The notes beneath the pieces are model-generated. The model saw only the letters and a list, made by a program, of their open reading frames with translations, was not told the origin of the DNA and did no database searches. A stretch of 12,464 nucleotides of DNA from an uncultured Rivibacter sp. (lineage in GTDB: Bacteria; Pseudomonadota; Gammaproteobacteria; Burkholderiales; Burkholderiaceae). The stretch covers positions 1 through 12,464 of the forward strand of contig CAMLNA010000125.1 in assembly GCA_946481025.1 (NCBI GenBank), in the 5' to 3' direction. The stretch's first letter is position 1. Every line of letters begins with the position of its first letter. Position numbers and translations under genes: made by a program. Below, piece by piece: positions 7,039 through 12,464 of this stretch.

Positions 7039-7054
7039 GGGGGCTTCAGCCCCT
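7039..7054. terminator. Hairpin at the convergent end of paralogue A and the GGDEF gene
   Basis: GGGGC (7040-7044) pairs with GCCCC (7049-7053) around a TTCA loop that contains the GGDEF stop codon. A G-U pair extends it. The 11-base gap between the two stop codons leaves little other room for termination. No T-tract is present on either strand. Confidence 0.35.
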
Positions 7055-8236
7055 GGACCACACCACCCGGTCGCGCCCTTCGTGCTTGGCCTGGTAGAGC
7101 GCAGTGTCGGCCCGCTTGATGGTGGCCTGGATGTCTTCGCCGCGGCCGTATTCGGTGACGCCGATGGACACGGTGACGCGCACGTCGCCGGGCAGGCCCT
7201 CGATGGCGGTGCTGCCGATCGCCTGGCGCAGCCGCTGCAGCGGCGCCTGCGCGCGCTCGCGGGTCGTTTCGGGCAGCAGGATGAGGAACTCCTCGCCGCC
7301 GTAGCGGCCCACGTATTCGGACTCGCGCAGGGTGCCCTGCAGGCAGCGGCTCAGCATGCGCAGCACCTCGTCGCCGGCGGCATGCCCGTACTGGTCGTTG
7401 AAGCGCTTGAAGTGGTCGGCATCGAGCATGGCAACGCACAGGCTCGAGCCATTGCGCTGCGCGCGCTTGGCCTCCTTGGCGGCCATCTGGTGGATGATGC
7501 GGCGGTTGTACAGCCCGGTGAGCTCGTCGTAGGTGGCGATGCGCTCGATCTTCTCGAGCGCCTGCTGCAGCTTGCCGTTGGTGGTGCGCAAGCGGACCCT
7601 CACGCTGTTGACGTAGCCGCCGATCAGCGACATCAGCACCAGCAGCAAGGCGAGGTGCACGGTGAGCAGCCAGCCGCTGGGCGCCCCCTGGCCCGGCATG
7701 CCCCGCATCCCCGTTCCGCTGGCCGCCACCGCGGCGGCGAAACCGGCAACAAAATAGACGCTGATCACCAGCTGCTGGCGTATCGACAGGCGGAAGGCGC
7801 CGAACAGCAGCGCCAGCATGTAGAACGGCAGCTGAAGCGGCCGGAACTCGCCGGCGGCGTAGGCGAGGTAGGCCAGCGCGAGACCGGAGGTCATCATCTG
7901 TGCGCCGGTGAGGCTCGGGTCGGCGAAGCGGCGGTTGAATCCGGTGGCGATGCAGACGGTGAAGACCAGCACGCCCAGGGCGGCGAGCAGGGCGAAGACA
8001 TGCGCCACCACGAAGTCGAGCCGGCCCGCAGCCGCATGCAGGTAGACGATGGCCACCACCAGCAGTGACGCGAACGCGCCCAGCAGGTGGCGGAACAGCC
8101 GCACGCCCTGGCCGCCGTCGCGGGCGGGCGGCGACGCGCGCCCGGCCGAAGTCGCGTGAGCGGACGTCCATGGGCCCGGATGGCTGTCTTGCGGGGGGGT
8201 GCGGGGGCGAGGCGACAACCAGCGGTTCAGGTCCAT
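7046..8236 (-). CDS. Membrane-bound GGDEF protein, probable diguanylate cyclase
   Basis: This is a 396-residue protein that likely makes cyclic di-GMP from two GTP at the inner membrane. The N-terminal 45 residues are Pro/Ser-rich. About six membrane segments follow (roughly 50-68, 73-98, 113-127, 135-149, 155-171, 188-207) with no recognised sensor domain. The GGDEF domain (about 232-394) begins YDELTGLYNRR, has Asp272 in MLDADHFKRFND for metal binding, the active-site loop GGEEF (313-317) and SIGVTEY. The usual inhibitory-site RxxD reads Arg304-Glu-Ser-Glu307, so product inhibition may be weak. The chosen ATG (8236) lies six bases past a perfect hairpin that covers the weak GAG ribosome site. 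A GTG at 8104, just before the first membrane segment, is an alternative start. It is flanked on both sides by BamE-like paralogues on the other strand. Confidence 0.9.
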   Translation of the reverse strand: MDLNRWLSPRPRTPPQDSHPGPWTSAHATSAGRASPPARDGGQGVRLFRHLLGAFASLLVVAIVYLHAAAGRLDFVVAHVFALLAALGVLVFTVCIATGFNRRFADPSLTGAQMMTSGLALAYLAYAAGEFRPLQLPFYMLALLFGAFRLSIRQQLVISVYFVAGFAAAVAASGTGMRGMPGQGAPSGWLLTVHLALLLVLMSLIGGYVNSVRVRLRTTNGKLQQALEKIERIATYDELTGLYNRRIIHQMAAKEAKRAQRNGSSLCVAMLDADHFKRFNDQYGHAAGDEVLRMLSRCLQGTLRESEYVGRYGGEEFLILLPETTRERAQAPLQRLRQAIGSTAIEGLPGDVRVTVSIGVTEYGRGEDIQATIKRADTALYQAKHEGRDRVVWSRG

Positions 8237-8242
8237 CGTGAG

Positions 8243-8279
8243 CTCGGCGCGGTGGCAAGAAGCAGCAAGCCGCGCCGAG
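8243..8279 (-). promoter_or_regulatory. Perfect 10-base inverted repeat in the GGDEF gene leader
   Basis: On the + strand CTCGGCGCGG (8243-8252) and CCGCGCCGAG (8270-8279) are exact reverse complements, 17 bases apart. In GGDEF mRNA the hairpin would end six bases before the ATG and bury the weak GAG ribosome site. It could damp or regulate translation. Alternatively it could be a DNA operator between the divergent genes. Confidence 0.45.
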
Positions 8280-8336
8280 GTCAATCGGCACGGCTGACGC
8301 CCTCTCCCTGCGACCCAGTATCGCGCCGGGGCATAA

Positions 8337-8364
8337 CCTCGGCACCATCGTGTATTCCCCGAGG
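8337..8364. repeat. Inverted repeat CCTCGG/CCGAGG in the leader of paralogue B
   Basis: The arms CCTCGG (8337-8342) and CCGAGG (8359-8364) are separated by 16 bases, within the 165-base divergent gap between the GGDEF gene and paralogue B. No convincing promoter hexamers are seen on either strand in this gap. CATAAC (8332-8337) is the best + strand -10 candidate and is weak. Confidence 0.25.
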
Positions 8365-8401
8365 CGGCGCAGACTCGCGGCTCTTGCTGAAAGGATGTGC
8401 C

Positions 8402-8722
8402 ATGCAAGCCCGACGCCTGACCCTGTTCGCCACCCCGCTGTTGCTGCTCGCCACCGTTGCCGTTCAGGCGGCCCCGGCCGGCGTGGGCATCACCCCCGCG
8501 CAGCAGCAGCTCGTGGCCGTGGGCATGAGCCCGGACGAAGTGCGCCAGGCCCTCGGCCGGCCGGCCCGGGTCCTGCAGTTCCGCAACGAGCCGGGGCCGA
8601 CCTGGACCTACGACGTGCATACCGCCCGAACCGGCGGCCCCGACCTGGTGGTCTTCGACGTCGACTTCAGTGCCGGCGGGCGGGTGGTGTCACTGCGCGA
8701 GCGCCCCGTCGAGCACGACTGA
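8402..8722 (+). CDS. Small secreted protein with BamE/SmpA-like pattern (paralogue B)
   Basis: This is a 106-residue exported protein. The start is supported by GAAAGGA (8389-8395), six bases upstream. The signal peptide is about 1-23 (MQARRL, a leucine-rich core, VQA); no lipobox Cys follows. The mature part LVAVGMSPDEVRQALGRP, then PTWTYDV and VFDVDFSAGGRV, repeats paralogue A almost block for block: 45 of 81 aligned residues are identical without gaps, including GPTWT, ALGRPA and the FDVDF strand. Function is unknown, and the BamE-like fold is inferred from pattern. Its last 33 bases overlap the 3' end of the convergent ABC transporter gene, and a terminator-like hairpin lies just past its stop. 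It is divergent from the GGDEF gene. Confidence 0.8.
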   Translation: MQARRLTLFATPLLLLATVAVQAAPAGVGITPAQQQLVAVGMSPDEVRQALGRPARVLQFRNEPGPTWTYDVHTARTGGPDLVVFDVDFSAGGRVVSLRERPVEHD

Positions 8723-10438
8723 ACGCGCTGCGGCGCCGACCGGCCGCAGCACCCCGCGCTGCAGGTGCAGCACCCGGTCGTGCAGCGCGGCCAGCTCCTC
8801 GCGGTGGCCGATGGACAGCACGGCGGCCGCCGGCAGGCTGTCTCGCAGCTGCCGCAGCAGCGCCTGCTGGGCCTGCGCATCGAGCGCCGAGGTGGCCTCG
8901 TCGAGCACGATCCAGTCCGGCTGCTGCAGGTGGATGCGCGCGAACTGCAGGCGCTGCTGCTCGCCGGGTGACAGCCGGCGCGCCCAGGCGCCCCCCTCGT
9001 CGTCGAGCGAGCCGGCCAACCCGCCAAGCCCCGCCTGTTCGAGCGCCTGCTGCATGGCCACGCGCCTGAAACGCTCGGGCGGGTGGGGATAGGCCAGCAG
9101 CTCGGCCAGGCTCGCCTGTGCGAGGTAGGGCCGCTGCGGCACGAACATCACCGCCGCCTCGGGCACCTGCAGCCGGCCGCCGCCGGCGGGCCACAACCCG
9201 GCCAGCGTGCGCAGCAGCGAACTCTTGCCGCTGCCCGAGGCGCCGGTCACCAGCAGCCACTCACCCGGGCGCAACGACAGCTCGGGCACTTCGAGCAGCG
9301 TGGCCGTGCCCGGTGGCCGGGCCACCACGAGGCCGCATGCACGCAAGGCCGGCTGCAGGGGTCGTTGTGCCGTGGTGCCGGGCGGCGCGGCACGCTCCAC
9401 CGCCGCGCGAAAGTCGGCCAGGCGCGACACGGTGGCGCGCCACTCGGCCACACCTGCATAGGCGCCGATGAACCAGCTGAGCGAGCCCTGCACCTGGCCG
9501 AAGGCCTGCGCGGTCTGCATCAGCCCGCCCAGTTGCAGCTCGTTGGCAAAGAAGCGCGGCGCCGCAGCCAGCAGCGGGAACACGCTGGCCAGCTGGTCGT
9601 AGCCGGCGCTGAACCATGTGAGCCGCTTGGTGTAGCGGATGAGATCGCTCCAGTTGGCGGCGATGGCGGCGAACCGTTGCCGCAGGTGCCGGCCCTCGGC
9701 CGCCTCGCCGCGCGCGAGCGCGATGGCCTCGGCATGGTCGCGCACCTGCACGAGCGCGTAGCGGAAGTCGGCCTCGACCTGCTGCTGGCGCACGTTGGTG
9801 GGCACGAGCGGCGCGCCCACGCGCCGCACGAGCAGCGTGCCCACGGCCGAATAGGCAACGGCCACCCACACCATGTAGCCGGGCAGCGCCCAGCCCAGCC
9901 CCGGCAGCGGCAGGCTGCCCGACAGCCGCCACAGGATGGCCACGAAGGACACGAGCGTCACGCTCGCGTTGAGCAGCCCGATCGCGAGATCGAGCGAGTT
10001 GCCCGTGAAGCTGCGCACGTCGTCGGCGATGCGCTGGTCGGGGTTGTCGGGCGAACTGTCGGCGCCGGCCAGCCGATAGGGGGTGCCGGGCGCGAGCCAT
10101 GCGCCCAGCAGCTGGTCGGTGAGGCGGGTGCGCCAGCGCATCACCAGCCGCTGCTGCATCACCAGGCGCACCACCGCGACCGCGATGTAGGCGGCGGCGA
10201 GCAGGCCGAACACGCCCACCTGGCGCCAGAACTCGTCGAGCTTGCGGGCCTGCAGCGCGTCGTAGAAGGCGTTGTTCCATTCGCTCAGGCGCACGTTGAT
10301 CCACACGGCGCCCAGGCACAGCGCGACGATGGCCGCCAGTTGCACCCAGGCCTGGCGATCGCCGCGCCAGAAGGGCGCGGCGATCTGCCAGGCTTCGCGC
10401 AGCGGCCCGGCGGGGCCGCGAGGCTCAGGCGGCGTCAT
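8690..10438 (-). CDS. YddA/SbmA-BacA-type ABC transporter, fused permease and ATPase
   Basis: This 582-residue inner-membrane half-transporter is expected to work as a homodimer. The membrane domain (about 12-345) has the family landmarks WNNAFYDALQARKLDEFW (53-71), DNPDQRIADDV (131-141) and LGGLMQTAQAF followed by SLSWFI (303-324). The ATPase domain (about 362-565) has Walker A GASGSGKS (399-406), Q-loop Gln435, signature LSPGEQQR (489-496, in place of the classical LSGGQ, as in E. coli YddA), Walker B IVLDEA (510-515) and switch His545. Relatives move peptides, vitamin B12 or other large molecules; the substrate here is unknown. Its start overlaps the preceding secreted-protein gene by 14 bases, which indicates one operon. 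Its 3' end overlaps paralogue B tail to tail by 33 bases. Confidence 0.92.
   Translation of the reverse strand: MTPPEPRGPAGPLREAWQIAAPFWRGDRQAWVQLAAIVALCLGAVWINVRLSEWNNAFYDALQARKLDEFWRQVGVFGLLAAAYIAVAVVRLVMQQRLVMRWRTRLTDQLLGAWLAPGTPYRLAGADSSPDNPDQRIADDVRSFTGNSLDLAIGLLNASVTLVSFVAILWRLSGSLPLPGLGWALPGYMVWVAVAYSAVGTLLVRRVGAPLVPTNVRQQQVEADFRYALVQVRDHAEAIALARGEAAEGRHLRQRFAAIAANWSDLIRYTKRLTWFSAGYDQLASVFPLLAAAPRFFANELQLGGLMQTAQAFGQVQGSLSWFIGAYAGVAEWRATVSRLADFRAAVERAAPPGTTAQRPLQPALRACGLVVARPPGTATLLEVPELSLRPGEWLLVTGASGSGKSSLLRTLAGLWPAGGGRLQVPEAAVMFVPQRPYLAQASLAELLAYPHPPERFRRVAMQQALEQAGLGGLAGSLDDEGGAWARRLSPGEQQRLQFARIHLQQPDWIVLDEATSALDAQAQQALLRQLRDSLPAAAVLSIGHREELAALHDRVLHLQRGVLRPVGAAARSVVLDGALAQ
8727..8750 (+). 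terminator. Terminator-like hairpin for paralogue B inside the ABC gene
   Basis: GCTGCGGC (8727-8734) pairs perfectly with GCCGCAGC (8743-8750) across an 8-base loop, starting five bases after the paralogue B stop. It is wholly within the last codons of the opposing ABC gene. No T-tract follows. Confidence 0.45.
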
Positions 10439-10838
10439 GCGGGAAGTGCACGAAGAGATCCACCGGCTTGCCGTGCGCGAGTTGCACGTGCTGCACGCGC
10501 GTCATGTCGCCGAAGCGGGCCTTCACGCGGTAGCGCCCGGGCGGCAGCTGCACGTCGGTCAGCGGGCCGGCGTCCTTGAGGGCGAGCACGCGCCTGCCGT
10601 GGGCGTTGGCGATGTCCAGCTTCACGCCGCTCGCATAGGCGTTGTGGCGGCCCTCGGAGAAGGTCATGCGCAGGTCGTAGCGGCCGGCCTGGTGCTGGAT
10701 CTCGCGCGCCTGCTCGTGGCCGATGCCGCCATTGACGTAGTGCGGCGTCGCCGCGGGCGCGGCCGATGCGGCGGCCGCCAGCAGCAGTGCGGCCGCACCG
10801 CCGAGCATCGAACGCGTGAATCGCGAAGCGGTGTTCAT
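10425..10838 (-). CDS. Small secreted protein with Ig-like/carboxypeptidase-regulatory-like strand pattern
   Basis: This is a 137-residue exported protein. I start it at the ATG at 10838 because AAAGGAG (10847-10853) lies eight bases upstream; a GTG at 10847 in the same frame overlaps that site. The signal peptide is about 1-27 (ASRFTRS, an alanine/leucine core, ASAA) without a lipobox. The mature part begins with TPHYVNGGIGHEQ and contains DVQLPPGRYRVKARFG (95-110), a loop-strand motif common in small beta-sandwich domains annotated as carboxypeptidase-regulatory-like. It has no enzymatic motif. It sits 26 bases after the beta-barrel gene and overlaps the ABC transporter start by 14 bases, so the three are probably co-transcribed. 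The role is unknown, perhaps a periplasmic accessory of the transporter. Confidence 0.8.
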   Translation of the reverse strand: MNTASRFTRSMLGGAAALLLAAAASAAPAATPHYVNGGIGHEQAREIQHQAGRYDLRMTFSEGRHNAYASGVKLDIANAHGRRVLALKDAGPLTDVQLPPGRYRVKARFGDMTRVQHVQLAHGKPVDLFVHFPHDAA

Positions 10839-10864
10839 GGTGATCACTCCTTTCCTGCGTCATG

Positions 10865-11395
10865 TCAGAAACCGACCTTCACGCCGAGCGAGAACTCGCC
10901 GACGGTGGGTTTGGTGTCGAAGGCATCGCTGAAGCGATAGCGGTCGTACTGCGCGCGCACCGCCACGTTGTGCGCCACGTCGTACTGCAGGCCGGCGCCC
11001 AGCTTCACGCCCGGGCTGTCGTCGTCGCCGTTGCTGGTGCTGAACTTGGCCTGGGCAAGGCCGGCGGTGCCCAGCACCGACCATTTCGGCGCGAACTCGT
11101 AGCTGCCCACCGCGTCGAGGTAGCCGCCATAGGTCTTGACGTGGCCGGTGGCGCCGTCGAGGTGGCCGAGGTCGAAGGCGCCGGCCTCGACCGCGAAGTT
11201 GGGCGTGAACTGGTAGCCGCCGAACAGCTTGCCGCCGACGCCGCTGCCGTCGCCGCTGATGCCGGCGATGCTGCTGTGGTAGTCGGGCGTGCCCAGGGCG
11301 CCGCCGGCATAGAAGCCTTCGGCAGCCTGGGCCGCGCCCGCGCTGCCCAGCGCCACGGCGGTGGCGAAGATGACTTGGTTGAGACGGGACTTCAT
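10865..11395 (-). CDS. Small outer-membrane beta-barrel protein, OmpA/OmpW-like size
   Basis: This is a 176-residue outer-membrane protein. The start at 11395 is chosen because AAGGAG (11404-11409) is eight bases upstream; an ATG at 11401 is too close to it. The signal peptide is 1-24 (MKSRLNQ, a hydrophobic core, AQA). The mature chain starts AEGFYAGGALG and alternates strands such as GGKLFGGYQFTPNFAVEAG, YGGYLDAVGSYEF and VRAQYDRYRFS. It ends in ...GVKVGF, whose C-terminal Phe is the usual signal for the outer-membrane assembly machinery. Length suits an eight-stranded barrel with no peptidoglycan-binding domain. It is the first gene of the probable three-gene operon leading to the ABC transporter. 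Its ribosome site is covered by a perfect inverted repeat in the leader, so translation may be regulated. Confidence 0.88.
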   Translation of the reverse strand: MKSRLNQVIFATAVALGSAGAAQAAEGFYAGGALGTPDYHSSIAGISGDGSGVGGKLFGGYQFTPNFAVEAGAFDLGHLDGATGHVKTYGGYLDAVGSYEFAPKWSVLGTAGLAQAKFSTSNGDDDSPGVKLGAGLQYDVAHNVAVRAQYDRYRFSDAFDTKPTVGEFSLGVKVGF

Positions 11396-11397
11396 GT

Positions 11398-11455
11398 GCA
11401 TCACTCCTTGCTTGGTTGAGGACAACGCACCCGATGCGATGCGTTGGAGTGATGC
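11398..11455 (-). promoter_or_regulatory. Leader hairpin that would occlude the beta-barrel ribosome site
   Basis: In mRNA sense, GCATCACTCC (11455-11446) is the exact reverse complement of GGAGTGATGC (11407-11398), and the second arm carries the Shine-Dalgarno GGAG. Inside it, CAACGCA (11446-11440) and TGCGTTG (11429-11423) form a further stem that stacks on the first, sharing one base. A 15-base single-stranded stretch remains on the 3' side. This layout fits a translational switch such as an RNA thermometer or a protein- or sRNA-controlled leader, but no named riboswitch class is recognised. It could also be a DNA operator. Confidence 0.5.
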
Positions 11456-11496
11456 TCGGCAGGCGGCTTTGTGGGCAGGTTGCATGCCGCGGGGGC

Positions 11497-11515
11497 CGCA
11501 TGACAGATGTAATCG
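11497..11515 (-). promoter_or_regulatory. Copy 2 of the shared 19-base motif, ahead of the beta-barrel operon
   Basis: On the minus strand this reads CGATTACATCTGTCATGCG, 16 of 19 identical to copy 1 at 6562-6580. It begins six bases past the FecR/DUF6600 stop and lies about 102-120 bases before the beta-barrel ATG, a sensible place for an activator site. No clear -35/-10 pair is seen downstream. Confidence 0.4.
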
Positions 11516-11521
11516 TGGCCG

Positions 11522-12464
11522 TCATCGGCCGGGCGGCGTAGCGGTGGTGGCCGGCGGTTGCATCAGCACCGGCGCCGCCGGTGCGTACGCCGGCCGCACG
11601 ACATAGCTGCCCGGCAGCCAGCACCAGTGGCCGCCCCATTGCGCCCAGCGCCCGTAGTGGAAGGGCGCGAAGCCCCAGGGCGCATCGTCGATCCAGGTCC
11701 AGCCCCAGGGTTCGATGCGGCGCCAGCGGCCGCGCCGGTAGGGCGCCCAGCCATCGTCCACCGACGGCACCCACACGGCGCCGAACTCGGCGGTCTGCCG
11801 CCAGCGGCCGTGGCTGTCCAGGTCTTCGATGCCGGTCATCTCGGGCGAGACGTGGCGTGCCGCGATGCGGCCGTCGAAGGCGGCGTCGCGTTGGGCGACG
11901 AAACGGCGGAAGTCGTCGTCTGCCGGCGGGCCGATCCGCAAGGCGGTGGTCGCGAGTTCACCGCGCTGGCCGGCGCTCACGCGCGAGGGTTCGCCGGCCC
12001 GGCCCGCGGCCTCGAACACCACCGAGCCGCGCCAGGCAGTGGCCGCGGCGGCGCGGCCGCCGCCAGGAGCATCGAGCCGGAACTCGCCCGGCTCGGCCGG
12101 CCGCCAGGTGCCGCCTTCGCCGGCCACACGGGTGAGGCGCGCCGCCTCGGGGGTGGCCGAACGCAGCGCGAGGCTGCCGTGCAGCAGCCGCAGGCGCAGC
12201 TCGTCGTCGCCGAGCTGCTCGACGCGCACTTCGGTACGGACGTCCAGGCGCAGTGCGCTGGAGCCGATCCATACCTCGGCGCGGCCGGCCCCGCCGGTGG
12301 CCAGCACGTTGCCCGTGCCGACCGGCCAGTTGAGCAAGGCGGGGGTTGCGGCAGCCGCGGGGGTTTCGCGCAGCGTCACGTCGCCCCACAACCCTGCGAG
12401 CCGGCCCGCGCGCGGCGGCGGGCCGGCCGGCGCGAGGCTGCAGCAGGCGCACAGCGCCAATGCC
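11522..12464 (-). CDS. FecR-domain/DUF6600-type secreted protein (5' end cut by window)
   Basis: The reading frame is still open at the window end, so the start lies outside; a TTG at 12460 is not a convincing start. Residues are numbered from that TTG. The first visible residues, ALCACCSLAPAG, look like the end of a signal peptide or lipobox. A FecR-like beta-rich domain follows (about 24-170; GDVTLRE, NVLATGGAGRAEVWIGSSALRLD, LLHGSLALR). The C-terminal part carries the tryptophan-rich DUF6600 signature: GAVWVPSVDDGWAPYRRGRW, PWGWTWIDDAPWGFAPFHYGRW and WCWLPG (about 227-284). The protein stops about 28 residues after this motif, whereas relatives I recall continue past the PxYAP element, so this may be a short form. 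Function is unknown. It precedes the beta-barrel gene by 126 bases on the same strand and may or may not be co-transcribed with it. Confidence 0.85.
   Translation of the reverse strand, partial: ALALCACCSLAPAGPPPRAGRLAGLWGDVTLRETPAAAATPALLNWPVGTGNVLATGGAGRAEVWIGSSALRLDVRTEVRVEQLGDDELRLRLLHGSLALRSATPEAARLTRVAGEGGTWRPAEPGEFRLDAPGGGRAAAATAWRGSVVFEAAGRAGEPSRVSAGQRGELATTALRIGPPADDDFRRFVAQRDAAFDGRIAARHVSPEMTGIEDLDSHGRWRQTAEFGAVWVPSVDDGWAPYRRGRWRRIEPWGWTWIDDAPWGFAPFHYGRWAQWGGHWCWLPGSYVVRPAYAPAAPVLMQPPATTATPPGR

Noticed and set aside
8237..8620. 128-residue N-terminal extension of the GGDEF protein
   Set aside because: It is antisense to paralogue B and has no protein features. The frame is open only by base composition.
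11497..11515. Pho box, because of the CTGTCAT heptamer
   Set aside because: A Pho box needs a second similar heptamer 11 bases away. The positions on both sides do not match, and copy 1 at 6562 lacks the heptamer.

Overview
The window is very GC-rich, with strong G/C bias at third codon positions. Its gene types (OmpR-type regulators, a secreted intradiol dioxygenase, an NMT1-like binding protein, a FecR/DUF6600 protein, a YddA-like ABC exporter) fit a chromosomal region of a betaproteobacterium, probably Burkholderiales near the Rubrivivax/Leptothrix/Piscinibacter group. That placement comes from sequence style, not from a search. I see no insertion sequence, integrase, tRNA, rRNA or CRISPR array. 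Coding density is high and no gene-free stretch exceeds about 185 bases.

Layout. (1) 1-579, +: 3' part of an intradiol ring-cleavage dioxygenase cut by the window edge. (2) 641-2487, +: a response regulator and sensor kinase joined by an ATGA start/stop overlap. (3) 2504-5702, -: a hybrid sensor kinase followed by an NMT1-like periplasmic binding protein with no permease or ATPase beside it. The kinase is divergent from a second OmpR-family regulator (5779-6513, +). (4) 6696-8722: two paralogous small secreted proteins with a BamE/SmpA-like pattern, both on +, flanking a membrane GGDEF protein on -. (5) 12464-8690, -: a FecR/DUF6600 protein (cut by the window end), a small outer-membrane beta-barrel protein, a small secreted protein and a YddA/SbmA-type ABC transporter. 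The last three look like one operon.

How it may work together. The region is heavy in envelope sensing: two two-component systems, one putative diguanylate cyclase, and at least six exported or envelope proteins. A 19-base motif matching at 16 positions lies in the leader of the first BamE-like gene, just downstream of the second regulator, and again ahead of the beta-barrel operon. This may mean that one regulator controls both. Two genes, the beta-barrel gene and the GGDEF gene, have perfect 10-base inverted repeats in their leaders that would occlude the ribosome binding site or its surroundings in mRNA. The best candidates for something undescribed are the beta-barrel leader hairpin, the shared motif, and the BamE-like pair around the GGDEF gene.

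Functions are read from motifs and family knowledge. No database search was run.
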